Source: UBA6136 sp044237765
GTDB taxonomy: Bacteria; Pseudomonadota; Gammaproteobacteria; Methylococcales; Methylococcaceae
Assembly (NCBI GenBank): GCA_044237765.1
Contig: JBIIEQ010000018.1
Location: forward strand, 1 to 48,924
DNA length: 48,924 nt
Direction: 5' to 3'
Below the pieces are notes generated by a model. The model saw only the letters and a list, made by a program, of their open reading frames with translations. It searched no databases and was not told where the DNA came from. The translations under genes were made by a program, and so were the position numbers. Below are positions 8,406 to 15,847 of this stretch, in pieces; the first letter of the stretch is position 1; the number at the start of each line of letters is the position of its first letter.

Positions 8406-8430
8406 ACCGCCAATGAAAATGATTGGCGGT
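8406..8430. promoter_or_regulatory. Perfect 9-bp hairpin upstream of the 7939-8373 gene
   Basis: ACCGCCAAT (8406-8414) and ATTGGCGGT (8422-8430) are exact reverse complements around a 7-base loop. It lies in the 5' leader region of the minus-strand lipoprotein gene and has no T-run, so it is more likely an operator or an mRNA leader structure than a terminator. The rest of 8431-8639 shows no recognisable gene. Confidence 0.4.
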
Positions 8431-8639
8431 TGGTCCCTTGCTGAGACAGGATGCCGGGTAACCGCGTCCTTGAAGAAGTTTGCTGCGGACAGAATGACCT
8501 CGTGGCAGCCTACTCAATCGCTTCAGGCTTCAAGTAAGATGACAGGCCATGGCGGTTCCTGATTGAAAATCGGGGCCGGTTCCCTCATTGTCTTTTCTAG
8601 TGTGTCCTGTCCCATAGCTCCAACAATATCCAAACACCT

Positions 8640-8954
8640 GTGAGTGCATCAATCAGTCCGATACGAATCATCAAGGGCGAGACAGCTGTCTTCCAGCAGC
8701 TCTGCGACGAACTGCCTGCCGCCGTCGGGGCGCTCATCGATAATCCTGGCGCACCCATGGCCGGTATCACCCGTCAAAGTGGCACGACGGCTTCTGCCGT
8801 GTTTTTCTCGCATCCCCATCGCGTGTATGAGTATGCGTCGGGTCCCCTGCTATACACCCTGGAGTGGTTCAGCCAGACCCTGGAGAAGAACGGCCTGCCT
8901 GCCCCGGATGATCATGCACTCAGGGCCGTCGGCTTGTCCGGCGGACGTTGCTGA
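8640..8954 (+). CDS. Hypothetical protein, 104 residues
   Basis: This open frame begins with GTG at 8640 and has no good ribosome binding site. The product is soluble, with stretches GITRQSGTTASAVFFSHPHR and YTLEWFSQTLEKNGLPAPDD that look like ordinary protein rather than antisense noise, and no membrane segment or signal peptide. I recognise no family. It lies 34 bases upstream of the SmbP-like gene and on the same strand. Its reality is moderately likely only. Confidence 0.42.
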   Translation: MSASISPIRIIKGETAVFQQLCDELPAAVGALIDNPGAPMAGITRQSGTTASAVFFSHPHRVYEYASGPLLYTLEWFSQTLEKNGLPAPDDHALRAVGLSGGRC

Positions 8955-8988
8955 TCGGGTTTGCATTTACTGACCATCAGGAGGCCTC

Positions 8989-9363
8989 ATGAACCCCTTC
9001 AAGTCACGCCCAAGCTTGTTGGTGCTGGCTTTGCTGCTGGCGTTTTCCCAGCTGACGTGCGGAGCCGGCCACACCGATGAGGCCTTGAAACACGCCGAGC
9101 AGGCGGCCCATTCGGTCGGCGATGCCACCGCCATCCAGGAACATGCCGCTGAAGCGTTGAAGCATATCGATGCCGCCAAGGCTGCCGGAGAACCTGAAAA
9201 GGAGAAACTCCAGCACCTGATGCATGGCGAGAAGGATCTCAAGCAGGCCGTGAAAGATGCCAAACACTTCAATACGCCCTCAGCCGGCAGTGAAGCGGGC
9301 GATGCGGTGCATCATCTGGAGAAGGCCCGATCCCTACCTCAAGGCGGCAGCCCTCAGAAATAA
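8989..9363 (+). CDS. SmbP-like small periplasmic metal-binding protein
   Basis: The 124-residue exported protein has a signal peptide at about residues 1-26 ending near CGAG. The mature part is a helical hairpin rich in His spaced by helical turns: HTDEALKHAEQAAHSVGD, EHAAEALKHIDAAK, LQHLMHGEKDLKQAVKDAKH and DAVHHLEKAR. This is the pattern of SmbP, the small metal-binding protein of Nitrosomonas europaea, which binds Cu(II) and other divalent metals in the periplasm. A strong ribosome binding site (AGGAGG, 8980-8985) precedes the ATG. It could buffer or scavenge copper or nickel. Confidence 0.75.
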   Translation: MNPFKSRPSLLVLALLLAFSQLTCGAGHTDEALKHAEQAAHSVGDATAIQEHAAEALKHIDAAKAAGEPEKEKLQHLMHGEKDLKQAVKDAKHFNTPSAGSEAGDAVHHLEKARSLPQGGSPQK

Positions 9364-9403
9364 CTGCCGGTCCGCATCAAGCCGACTGTACTCACGAAAA
9401 TTC

Positions 9404-10198
9404 ATGTTGGGCGCCATCGCCGGGGACATCATCGGGTCGCGTTGGGAATTCAGCCGGATCAAAACCCGGGATTTTCCGCTCTTTCCAGACGGTGCCAGTT
9501 TTACGGATGACACGGTGCTGACCTGTGCTGTGGCCGATCACCTCATCAACGGGATAGATATCGTCGAGAGTCTGCGGGACTGGGTGCGGGTGGTGACGAT
9601 TGACACGACCCGGGTGAGTGGCTACGGCCAGCGATTCATGCGCTGGGCGGCCGCACCGACGTCACAACCGCCCTACGGCAGCTATGGCAATGGCGGGGCT
9701 ATGCGGGTCTCGCCCTGTGCTTGGCTGTCGCCGGATTTGGAATCGCTGCGCTCCAATACCGTGAATGTGACCGAAGTCACTCATGATCATCCCGAGGGGA
9801 TCAAGGGCGCACTGGCCACGGCAGAAGCCATCTGGTTTTCCCGCAAGGGCGTTTCGCCGACATGGCTTCGCAGGTACATCGCCGAGTCTTATGGCTACGA
9901 TATGGACCGATCGGTAGACGACATCCGCGAGGTTCATGTCCGTAACGAGACCAGCCAGAACACCGTTCCCGAGTCCATTATCTGCGCGCTGGAGGCCAAC
10001 AGTTTCGAAGAGGCGGTACGCAATGCCGTTTCGCTGGGTGGCGATACCGACACCATGGCCTCCATCGCGGGGGCGATTGCCGAGGCGAGCTTTGGCGTGC
10101 CGACCGGGATCGAGGTCGAGGTCAGGCGCCGTCTCGATCCGGTGATTCTGGACATGCTCGACATTTTTCTCCAGAGAACCAAACCGTTCTGTGCCTGA
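9404..10198 (+). CDS. ADP-ribosylglycohydrolase (DraG family)
   Basis: The protein is 264 residues from the ATG at 9404, where the family normally begins (MLGAIAGDIIGSRWEF). The frame is open further upstream, but only through the end of the SmbP-like gene. Motifs for binding the two magnesium ions and the ADP-ribose are in place: GDIIGSRWE, FTDDTVLT, GNGGAMR, VTHDHPEG and SLGGDTDTMASIAGAIAEA. Such enzymes remove ADP-ribose from modified residues or hydrolyse related compounds. DraG reactivates nitrogenase reductase, but no DraT or nif genes are nearby, so that role is not implied. No strong ribosome binding site is visible, and translation may be coupled to the upstream gene 40 bases away. 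Confidence 0.88.
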   Translation: MLGAIAGDIIGSRWEFSRIKTRDFPLFPDGASFTDDTVLTCAVADHLINGIDIVESLRDWVRVVTIDTTRVSGYGQRFMRWAAAPTSQPPYGSYGNGGAMRVSPCAWLSPDLESLRSNTVNVTEVTHDHPEGIKGALATAEAIWFSRKGVSPTWLRRYIAESYGYDMDRSVDDIREVHVRNETSQNTVPESIICALEANSFEEAVRNAVSLGGDTDTMASIAGAIAEASFGVPTGIEVEVRRRLDPVILDMLDIFLQRTKPFCA

Positions 10199-10245
10199 TG
10201 CCGCGGATTGCATGACATCCGTCTGTGTTTTAAAGGAGTTATCGC

Positions 10246-11022
10246 ATGAGCCGCCCAAGTGTGTTTTTGTTTGCGCTGATTGCCACGCTGTTACCCCATG
10301 CAACCAGTGCCGTTTGCTCGAAGAATGAACCGGGATATTTGTGGAACTATGTGGGCGATCTGTCGAAGGATCTGCGTATCAAAATGACGCTTGTCTTCAG
10401 CGGTTCCGAGCTCAAGGGCCGATATGTCTATGCCTCGCAACTCAAGGACATCGAGCTGAAGGGTCGCATCAGGGAGGGCAGGGAGGTCATTCTCGATGAA
10501 CTGGATACGGCCGGTCAGGTGACCGGGCAATTCATCGGACAGTTTGTGGAAAAGGATCCCCGGGGCATTTACGGCGATTCCAGGCTGGAGTGCGATGTGA
10601 TGGTGGGAACCTGGCAGAAACGGGGGTCCCCGCAGAAACGGCCCTTCTATCTGCATGCGGTGGATGCGACAACCGGCAGTCTGTCGCAACGTTACGCGGC
10701 AGCGGGTGCCTCCGATAGCCATTTGGTCGAGGAAAATGCCCGGCGATTCTGGGAGGGCGTCAAGCGGGGGGACAAGACGTCGGTCGCGCAGCAGATTCGT
10801 TATCCGATCAAGGTCACGATGGGCAAAAGGCTGACCACGTTGCGCTCAGCTGCTGACTTTGAGAAACAGTACGACACGCTCATCACTCATCGCACCCGTG
10901 AGGCGATACTCGACGACATTCCCCGATACATGTTCGTGCGCGAAGAAGGCGTCATGCTGGCGAATGGTATCGTCTGGTTTGGCCCGGATGGAAAGGTCAT
11001 AACCCTGATACCCTTGCCTTGA
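10246..11022 (+). CDS. Exported protein of unknown function, 258 residues
   Basis: A Sec signal peptide covers residues 1-22 (SRPSVFLFALIATLLPHATSA) and the ribosome binding site AAGGAGTT is well placed. The mature N-terminal part (to about residue 135) looks like a beta-rich domain: LRIKMTLVFSGSELKGRYVYAS and QFIGQFVEKDPRGIYGDSR. After it comes an alpha/beta part with FWEGVKRGDKTSVAQQIRYPI and ANGIVWFGPDGKVITLIPLP. The second part resembles NTF2-like or DUF4440-type folds in which a final strand reads GIVWFG.DGKV. I cannot name the family. Confidence 0.78.
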   Translation: MSRPSVFLFALIATLLPHATSAVCSKNEPGYLWNYVGDLSKDLRIKMTLVFSGSELKGRYVYASQLKDIELKGRIREGREVILDELDTAGQVTGQFIGQFVEKDPRGIYGDSRLECDVMVGTWQKRGSPQKRPFYLHAVDATTGSLSQRYAAAGASDSHLVEENARRFWEGVKRGDKTSVAQQIRYPIKVTMGKRLTTLRSAADFEKQYDTLITHRTREAILDDIPRYMFVREEGVMLANGIVWFGPDGKVITLIPLP

Positions 11023-11189
11023 TGCATTGATCGGCCGGGTGAATTTGTTTATTTGCCCCGGTTTCTCTGGTCCAAAGGACACAGGCATTCCCTTCGGTCT
11101 TGCTGGATTGCCTGTTGTATGGGGTTTTTCGTGTAGCACACACCTTGCTGTTGGGTTCATGACATTGCTAACCCTTTTGGAGAATCGTC

Positions 11190-11306
11190 ATGAGCTCATC
11201 CCCTGCCAGTCAGAAGACCCATAGTCGCCCCGCCGAAGCCCCGCCGAAGCCCGCACGCAGGGTATTAGGCAACCCAGCCTGCAAGCATGGCCGCCAGCAC
11301 CCGTAA
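11190..11306 (+). CDS. Possible 38-residue basic peptide
   Basis: This short open frame starts at an ATG preceded by TTTTGGAG (11175-11182) at good spacing. The peptide begins MSSSPASQKTHSRPAEAPPK and is rich in Pro, Arg and Lys. Inside it, CCCCGCCGAAG is repeated twice in tandem (about 11228-11250). There is no family match and the length is small, so the ribosome binding site is the only real support. The surrounding stretch 11023-11440 shows no other credible gene. Confidence 0.3.
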   Translation: MSSSPASQKTHSRPAEAPPKPARRVLGNPACKHGRQHP

Positions 11307-11440
11307 AACATGACATCTGGAATTGGCCGCGGCCTTCCTTCACCTCACCTTCGGATTCTGTCGAACGAACCCGCATCGGCTGAGACAATCCTCACAAATC
11401 ATTCTGCGTAAGACTTGGCTGACTGCATGTCTGGCCGGTT

Positions 11441-11710
11441 CTAACTCTTGGCCAGCACCAGCAACTCCGCCTGGCGTTGGGCCAGGAGATCGACATGCAA
11501 GTTGTTGGTCAGGAAGGGCAAAATGAACTCGATGCAGTAGCCCATGATCCGTACACGATCTGCATCCGATTCCGCGCTCTGGTGCGAGTCCAGCATGTAA
11601 TAGACCTCCTGCTGGGTGCTCCCCAGGATTTGCTGAACCTGTTGCAGGCGCTCGAGGCCAATGCCTCGCGTGGACTGCCTGACATGATCATTGGCAAAGG
11701 TGCTGCTCAT
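11441..11710 (-). CDS. Small cytoplasmic protein of unknown function, 89 residues
   Basis: The ATG at 11710 is preceded by GGAG nine bases away on the minus strand. The protein is helical and soluble, has no signal peptide, and includes RGIGLERLQQVQQILGSTQQE and GYCIEFILPFLTNNLHVDLLAQRQAELLVLAKS. I recognise no family. It stands alone between the exported protein at 10246-11022 and the hydrolase at 11985. Confidence 0.5.
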   Translation of the reverse strand: MSSTFANDHVRQSTRGIGLERLQQVQQILGSTQQEVYYMLDSHQSAESDADRVRIMGYCIEFILPFLTNNLHVDLLAQRQAELLVLAKS

Positions 11711-11822
11711 TTATCTTCTCCGGGTGGGGCATGGTTGACGAGTCCATTTACGCGATCTCGCCAACGGAAGCCAAGCGGAAAGACCAATAAACCGCCCGGT
11801 TTCCTGGGCGCTGTAGCCATAT

Positions 11823-11903
11823 ATGGCAGGAGGGGTCGCCCTGGAAAATGCGGTACGCGAATACTTGCAGGAGTTGGCTGAGGTGCGCATCCGGCTGGAT
11901 TAA
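11823..11903 (+). pseudogene. Possible remnant of a ribbon-helix-helix antitoxin
   Basis: The 26-codon frame ends LENAVREYLQELAEVRIRLD and then stops. This resembles the end of the second helix of CopG/RelB-like antitoxins, where a (A/R)EYL segment is followed by an acidic/basic helix. No N-terminal DNA-binding strand and no toxin gene are present, so at most this is a decayed fragment. The resemblance is weak. Confidence 0.2.
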
Positions 11904-11984
11904 TCAGCGATTGACTGCCGCGTGACGAAAACTCGGCTACTCTTGTCAGGCATAGCTCAGATTCATGGGCTTTATGGAGGCGCT

Positions 11985-12872
11985 ATGAAATTATCTCGCT
12001 GGGTTGGGTTGCTGATCAGTCTGATGCTGGAACTGTTGCCAGGCGTCACCCCAGCGGCAACCGCCTGTGAATTCACCCAGGGACAGGCTGTGGTTGAAGA
12101 CGGATCGATCGTCTACAACCAATACGGGCAAGGCCCCACCATTCTGCTGTTACATGGGCTCTTCGCCGACAAGGAGCAATGGCACAAATTGGCCTGCTTG
12201 CTGGAGGACGTTGGCTATTCGGTCATTGCCCCCGATCTCCCCGGGTACGGTAAAAGCATCGGTTTTCCCCTGCCGGATTATCAGTTGGAAAACCAGGTCA
12301 GGTTGCTGCATCAGTTTCTGGGAGTACTGAATATTCGCCTCTACCATGTGGGCGGAAGTTCCATGGGCGGCACCATTGCGGCGATGATCAGCCGCCAGTA
12401 CCCCCTTGAAGTCAGAAGCCTCGCCTTCATCGGTTCCCCGCAGGGAATTATCGAGTGGAGCCCAGAACTGCGGGCCGCGATTGTCGAGGGTATCAATCCC
12501 TTTATCCCGATCGATGTTGCTCAATTTGATCTGGAGATGAGCCTCCTGTTTGTCACGCCGCCGGTGGTTCCAATCGAGGTCAAAGAAGCTGCCGTGAACG
12601 AATACGTCACCCGCAATCGGCACTACCAACAGGTATGGGATATCGATAATCTCTACACCACCCAACTGACCAAGGGGCACTGGGATGGCAAGCCGACCCT
12701 GGTCATCTGGGGGCAAAACGACCAGATATTTTCAGTCAAGGGGGCACGTAAGCTGAAGGCACGTATTCCCCGTGCGAAAGTAATTCGCTTACCCGATGCC
12801 GGGCACCTGCTGATGATGGAAAACTCCACCGAAGCCGCGCGGTTTTATCTTCGATTTTTAAAGCGACACTGA
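11985..12872 (+). CDS. Exported alpha/beta-hydrolase
   Basis: The protein has 295 residues from the ATG at 11985, chosen because ATGGAGG (11974-11980) precedes it and the first 27 residues form a clear signal peptide (KLSRWVGLLISLMLELLPG, likely cut after AATA). The fold is the alpha/beta hydrolase: oxyanion HGLF motif, nucleophile elbow GGSSMGG, acid Asp in WGQNDQIF and catalytic His in DAGHLLMMENS. Substrate unknown; esterase, lipase or meta-cleavage-type hydrolase are all possible. It is followed 57 bases later by the terminase gene, with no sign of a functional link. Confidence 0.85.
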   Translation: MKLSRWVGLLISLMLELLPGVTPAATACEFTQGQAVVEDGSIVYNQYGQGPTILLLHGLFADKEQWHKLACLLEDVGYSVIAPDLPGYGKSIGFPLPDYQLENQVRLLHQFLGVLNIRLYHVGGSSMGGTIAAMISRQYPLEVRSLAFIGSPQGIIEWSPELRAAIVEGINPFIPIDVAQFDLEMSLLFVTPPVVPIEVKEAAVNEYVTRNRHYQQVWDIDNLYTTQLTKGHWDGKPTLVIWGQNDQIFSVKGARKLKARIPRAKVIRLPDAGHLLMMENSTEAARFYLRFLKRH

Positions 12873-12929
12873 TTTGTCTGGTCGCTGGCGTCCGGACCTG
12901 GTGTCAGGTGATTTGATGATACTGACGCC

Positions 12930-14660
12930 ATGACAGAGCACTACGACGGCGCCTTCGAGATAGAGCGCGCCTGGCGCGAGGGGCTGACCCCCGACCCGAT
13001 CCTGACCGTATCCCAATGGGCCGACCAGCATCGGGTGCTGTCCAGCCTGGCCGCGTCGGAACCCGGGCGCTGGCGTACCCGCAGGACCCCGTATCTCCGG
13101 GATATCATGGATTCCCTCTCGCCCTCCTCACCGGTAGAGCGAGTCGTCTTCATGAAAGGCGCACAGGTGGGTGCCAGTTGCTGGATCGGCTACATCATCC
13201 ACCACGCCCCCGGCCCGATGATGGCGGTGTGGCCGACCGTGGAAATGGCCAAGCGCAACTCCAAGATTCGCATCGACCCCCTAATCGAAGAATCCGAGGT
13301 GCTGAACGAACGAATTGCACCGCCCAGAAGCCGCGACTCCGGCAACACCATCCTCGCCAAGGAGTTCCGCGGCGGGGTCCTGGTTATGACTGGTGCCAAC
13401 TCGGCAGTGGGCCTACGGTCCATGCCGGTCAGATATCTGTTTCTGGATCAAGTCGATGGCTATCCTCCGGATGTGGGAGGCGAGGGCGATGCCATCTCCC
13501 TGGCCGAAGCGCGCACCCGCACCTTTGCACGGCGCAAGATCTTCATCGTCTCGACGCCGACCCTGGCTGGCTCCAGTGCCATCGAGCGGGAACACGAAGC
13601 CTCGGACCAACGGCGCTATTGTGTGCCGTGTCCGCATTGCCAGCATTCTCAATGGCTCCGGTTCGAGCAACTGCGCTGGGAGAAAAACCAACCCGAGACA
13701 GCGGCTTATATCTGTGAGTCCTGCGAGCAGCCGATCCAGGAGCACCACAAAACGGCCATGCTTGAGCAAGGCGAGTGGCGTGCCACCCGTCCGGAGGCCA
13801 GCGGCAAGACCGCCGGCTTTCATATCTCATCCCTCTACAGCCCTGTCGGCTGGCGCAGCTGGTCCGCCATTGCCGCGGCTTGGGAGAGTGCCTGCGACAA
13901 GCAAACCGGGTCACTGTCCGCCATCAAGACCTTCAAGAACACCGAACTGGGTGAGACCTGGATCGAGGAAGGCGAGGCACCCGATTGGCAACGGCTGATG
14001 GAACGCCGGGAAGACTACCGTATCGGCACCATCCCCGAGGGCGGGTTGCTGCTGGTCGGCGGCGCTGACATACAGAAAGACCGCATCGAAGTCTCGATTT
14101 GGGCCTTTGGTCGGGGCCTTGAAGCCTGGTTGATCGAGCACCGCATCCTCATGGAAGAAACCACCCGCGAGGACGTCTGGCAGAGGTTCCGCCAGATGAT
14201 GGCCGAATCCTGGACACACGTCTCCGGCGCACAGATGCCTCTGGAGCGTATCGGCATCGATACCGGCTTTGCCACCCAGGAAACCTATGCCTTTATCCGC
14301 TCCCTCAAGGACCCCCGGGTCATGGGCATGAAGGGTCAGGGCCATGGCGCCGCCTTGATCGGCACGCCGACCAAACTTGATGTCAGTCGCCAGGGCAAAC
14401 GCCTCCGGCGCGGGATCCAGGTGTATCCGGTCGCGGTGGGCATTGCCAAACTGGAGTTCTATAACCACCTCGGAAAACTGCCCGGCGTCGCCGAGGACGG
14501 CCTCACTCCGGTCTACCCGCCTGGCTATGTCCATTTACCCAAGATGGACGCTGAATATCTGCAGCAACTCTGTGCCGAACAACTGGTGACCCACCGCGAC
14601 CGGCGGGGGTATGCCAAACGGGAATGGCAAAAGCTCAGGGATCGCACGGAATTAGTTTGA
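12930..14660 (+). CDS. Orphan phage terminase large subunit (GpA family), C-terminally cut
   Basis: Terminase large subunits pump phage DNA into the capsid with an N-terminal ATPase and cut it with a C-terminal nuclease. This 576-residue protein has the GpA-family N-terminus, a Walker A-like MKGAQVGAS (about 75-83), a Walker B region YLFLDQVDGYP, a zinc-finger-like CVPCPHC...CESC and the nuclease-region Asp motifs GGADIQKD and GIDTG. Two things are odd. Walker B reads DQVD where relatives have DEVD (CAA at 13449-13451, residue 174). The protein ends at RDRTELV, where relatives read R.RNEALDC.VYA and continue. No portal, capsid, small-terminase or integrase gene is nearby, so it is a prophage leftover. 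Confidence 0.88.
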   Translation: MTEHYDGAFEIERAWREGLTPDPILTVSQWADQHRVLSSLAASEPGRWRTRRTPYLRDIMDSLSPSSPVERVVFMKGAQVGASCWIGYIIHHAPGPMMAVWPTVEMAKRNSKIRIDPLIEESEVLNERIAPPRSRDSGNTILAKEFRGGVLVMTGANSAVGLRSMPVRYLFLDQVDGYPPDVGGEGDAISLAEARTRTFARRKIFIVSTPTLAGSSAIEREHEASDQRRYCVPCPHCQHSQWLRFEQLRWEKNQPETAAYICESCEQPIQEHHKTAMLEQGEWRATRPEASGKTAGFHISSLYSPVGWRSWSAIAAAWESACDKQTGSLSAIKTFKNTELGETWIEEGEAPDWQRLMERREDYRIGTIPEGGLLLVGGADIQKDRIEVSIWAFGRGLEAWLIEHRILMEETTREDVWQRFRQMMAESWTHVSGAQMPLERIGIDTGFATQETYAFIRSLKDPRVMGMKGQGHGAALIGTPTKLDVSRQGKRLRRGIQVYPVAVGIAKLEFYNHLGKLPGVAEDGLTPVYPPGYVHLPKMDAEYLQQLCAEQLVTHRDRRGYAKREWQKLRDRTELV

Positions 14661-14994
14661 CCCTCATGAGCCAGGCATTGGCGTATTTGTTGTGCGACCA
14701 GACACAACCGACCATCCAGTTTTCTCTAGAATTCTCCCGAACCAATGGTCTGCAAGCTGCCAGAAAGGCCTATCCGCCAGTGCTTGCTCTACCCGATCCT
14801 AAACGCGGCCCAAACCATCTGTCCTTGTACAGGAGACATCCGGATGGCAATCAGACCAATGGTCGCGTAGATTTTGTGTGTTATGGGAACAACTGTGGCG
14901 GTTGCAGGTCACAGAATTTGTGTGTAATTTGTAGCATCACACGAAGTTTAAGCATTAAATTCACAAATCAACCGAATATTATATGGAATAAATC
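14661..14994. other. Non-coding stretch before the rhodopsin cassette
   Basis: These 334 bases hold no gene I can support; the one frame crossing them has no recognisable protein character. Base composition shifts here from GC-rich (terminase side) to AT-rich (from about 14870). The palindromic sequence ACCAATGGTC occurs twice, at 14741-14750 and 14855-14864, 114 bases apart, the second within the perfect palindrome GACCAATGGTC. The promoter of the rhodopsin cassette should lie in this stretch, but I see no convincing -35/-10 pair. Confidence 0.4.
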
Positions 14995-15051
14995 ATGAAA
15001 AATTTAAAAAACTCAAATAAGTTTATTAATTATCTCGCTCATGGCGAGTAA
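14995..15051 (+). pseudogene. Out-of-frame start and signal peptide of the rhodopsin gene
   Basis: ATG at 14995, preceded by TGGAATAAATC, opens a frame that stops at TAA (15049-15051), giving only 18 residues (MKNLKNSNKFINYLAHGE). If the A6 run at 15006-15011 had five As, the same ATG would read MKNLKTQISLLIISLMAS and continue straight into the rhodopsin. That is a textbook signal peptide: basic start, hydrophobic core, then ASNFTWA. Proteorhodopsins normally carry such a signal. The internal ATG at 15041 has no ribosome binding site. So the natural start is probably here, one base out of frame. Confidence 0.7.
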
Positions 15052-15775
15052 TTTTACGTGGGCATCTGATAACATTACACTAAAATCCAGCGATTTTGTC
15101 GGGATAAGCTTCTGGCTGATATCCATGGCTTTAATTGCGGCAACTGCATTTTTCTTTCTGGAAATGCAAAGGGTGCAAGGGAAATGGAAAACCTCCCTAG
15201 TGGTGTCCGGTCTGGTCACATTGGTAGCCGCCGTCCACTATTTCTATATGCGTGAAGTCTGGATTCACACAGGTGACACCCCGACAGTCTACAGATATAT
15301 TGATTGGTTGATAACTGTCCCTCTTCTGATGGTCGAATTCTACCTAATACTGGCTGCCATAACAAAAGTACCTGCCGGTGTTTTTTGGAGGCTGATGGTT
15401 GGCACCGTTATAATGTTATTAGGTGGATACTTGGGTGAGGTCGGTCTAATCGGACATGGGATTGGTTTCTTCATTGGCATGGTAGGTTGGGCATACATTC
15501 TTTATGAAATCTTCTATGGAGAGGCTGGAAAAATCAACTCAACCCAAGCTCCTGAAGCAGTAAAGAAGGCCTATAGCCTTATGAGGCTGATTGTGACTTT
15601 CGGCTGGTCGGTATATCCGATTGGTTATTTTGTAGGTTATCTTGCAGGAATGCCCTCGTCTTCCAGCATGGCAGGTCTAAATATTGTCTACAATCTGGCA
15701 GACGTCGTGAACAAGATCGCTTTCGGCGTGATCATATGGACTGCAGCCACCGCGGAGTCTGAAAAGGAAACATGA
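15041..15775 (+). CDS. Proteorhodopsin, green-absorbing proton pump
   Basis: This seven-helix retinal protein pumps protons outward in light. The 244 visible residues align over their length with marine proteorhodopsin. His66 (His75 in the marine protein), Asp88 (proton acceptor 97), Thr92 (101) and Glu99 (proton donor 108) give the DTE pattern of an H+ pump; Leu96 (105) predicts green absorption; Lys225 (231) in YNLADVVNK binds retinal. The N-terminal signal peptide lies upstream in another frame (see 14995-15051), so this start is a fallback. The gene is AT-rich compared with the flanks. It leads a cassette with crtE, crtI, crtB, crtY and blh, which together make its chromophore, and a hairpin separates it from crtE. 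Confidence 0.95.
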   Translation: MASNFTWASDNITLKSSDFVGISFWLISMALIAATAFFFLEMQRVQGKWKTSLVVSGLVTLVAAVHYFYMREVWIHTGDTPTVYRYIDWLITVPLLMVEFYLILAAITKVPAGVFWRLMVGTVIMLLGGYLGEVGLIGHGIGFFIGMVGWAYILYEIFYGEAGKINSTQAPEAVKKAYSLMRLIVTFGWSVYPIGYFVGYLAGMPSSSSMAGLNIVYNLADVVNKIAFGVIIWTAATAESEKET

Positions 15776-15797
15776 TTAGCTGATTGATGACATGACC

Positions 15798-15824
15798 CGC
15801 ATGGGGTGATAAACACCCCATGCG
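15798..15824 (+). promoter_or_regulatory. Perfect 11-bp hairpin between rhodopsin and crtE
   Basis: CGCATGGGGTG (15798-15808) and CACCCCATGCG (15814-15824) pair exactly around the loop ATAAA. It begins 22 bases after the rhodopsin stop codon and ends 23 bases before the crtE start. No T-run follows, so it is not a standard terminator. It could protect the 3' end of a processed rhodopsin mRNA or reduce read-through, giving much more rhodopsin than carotenoid enzyme. The structure is plain in the sequence; the role is inference. Confidence 0.65.
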
Positions 15825-15847
15825 TGCTTATCAATAGGCGGTGGTTT

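Noticed and set aside
9404..10198. DraG nitrogenase-regulating enzyme
   Set aside because: The family is right but no draT or nif genes are near, so the specific role is not supported.
14624..14998. Plus-strand frame of 124 codons bridging terminase and rhodopsin
   Set aside because: It begins inside the terminase in another frame, crosses a composition change and has no recognisable features or ribosome binding site.
15001..15012. Programmed -1 frameshift at TTTAAAAAAC
   Set aside because: The heptamer looks slippery, but joining the 14995 frame to the rhodopsin needs +1 (or -2), not -1.
15041..15775. Sodium- or chloride-pumping rhodopsin, or xanthorhodopsin
   Set aside because: The key residues are Asp/Thr/Glu (88, 92, 99), the proton-pump set, not NDQ or NTQ, and the overall match is to proteorhodopsin.
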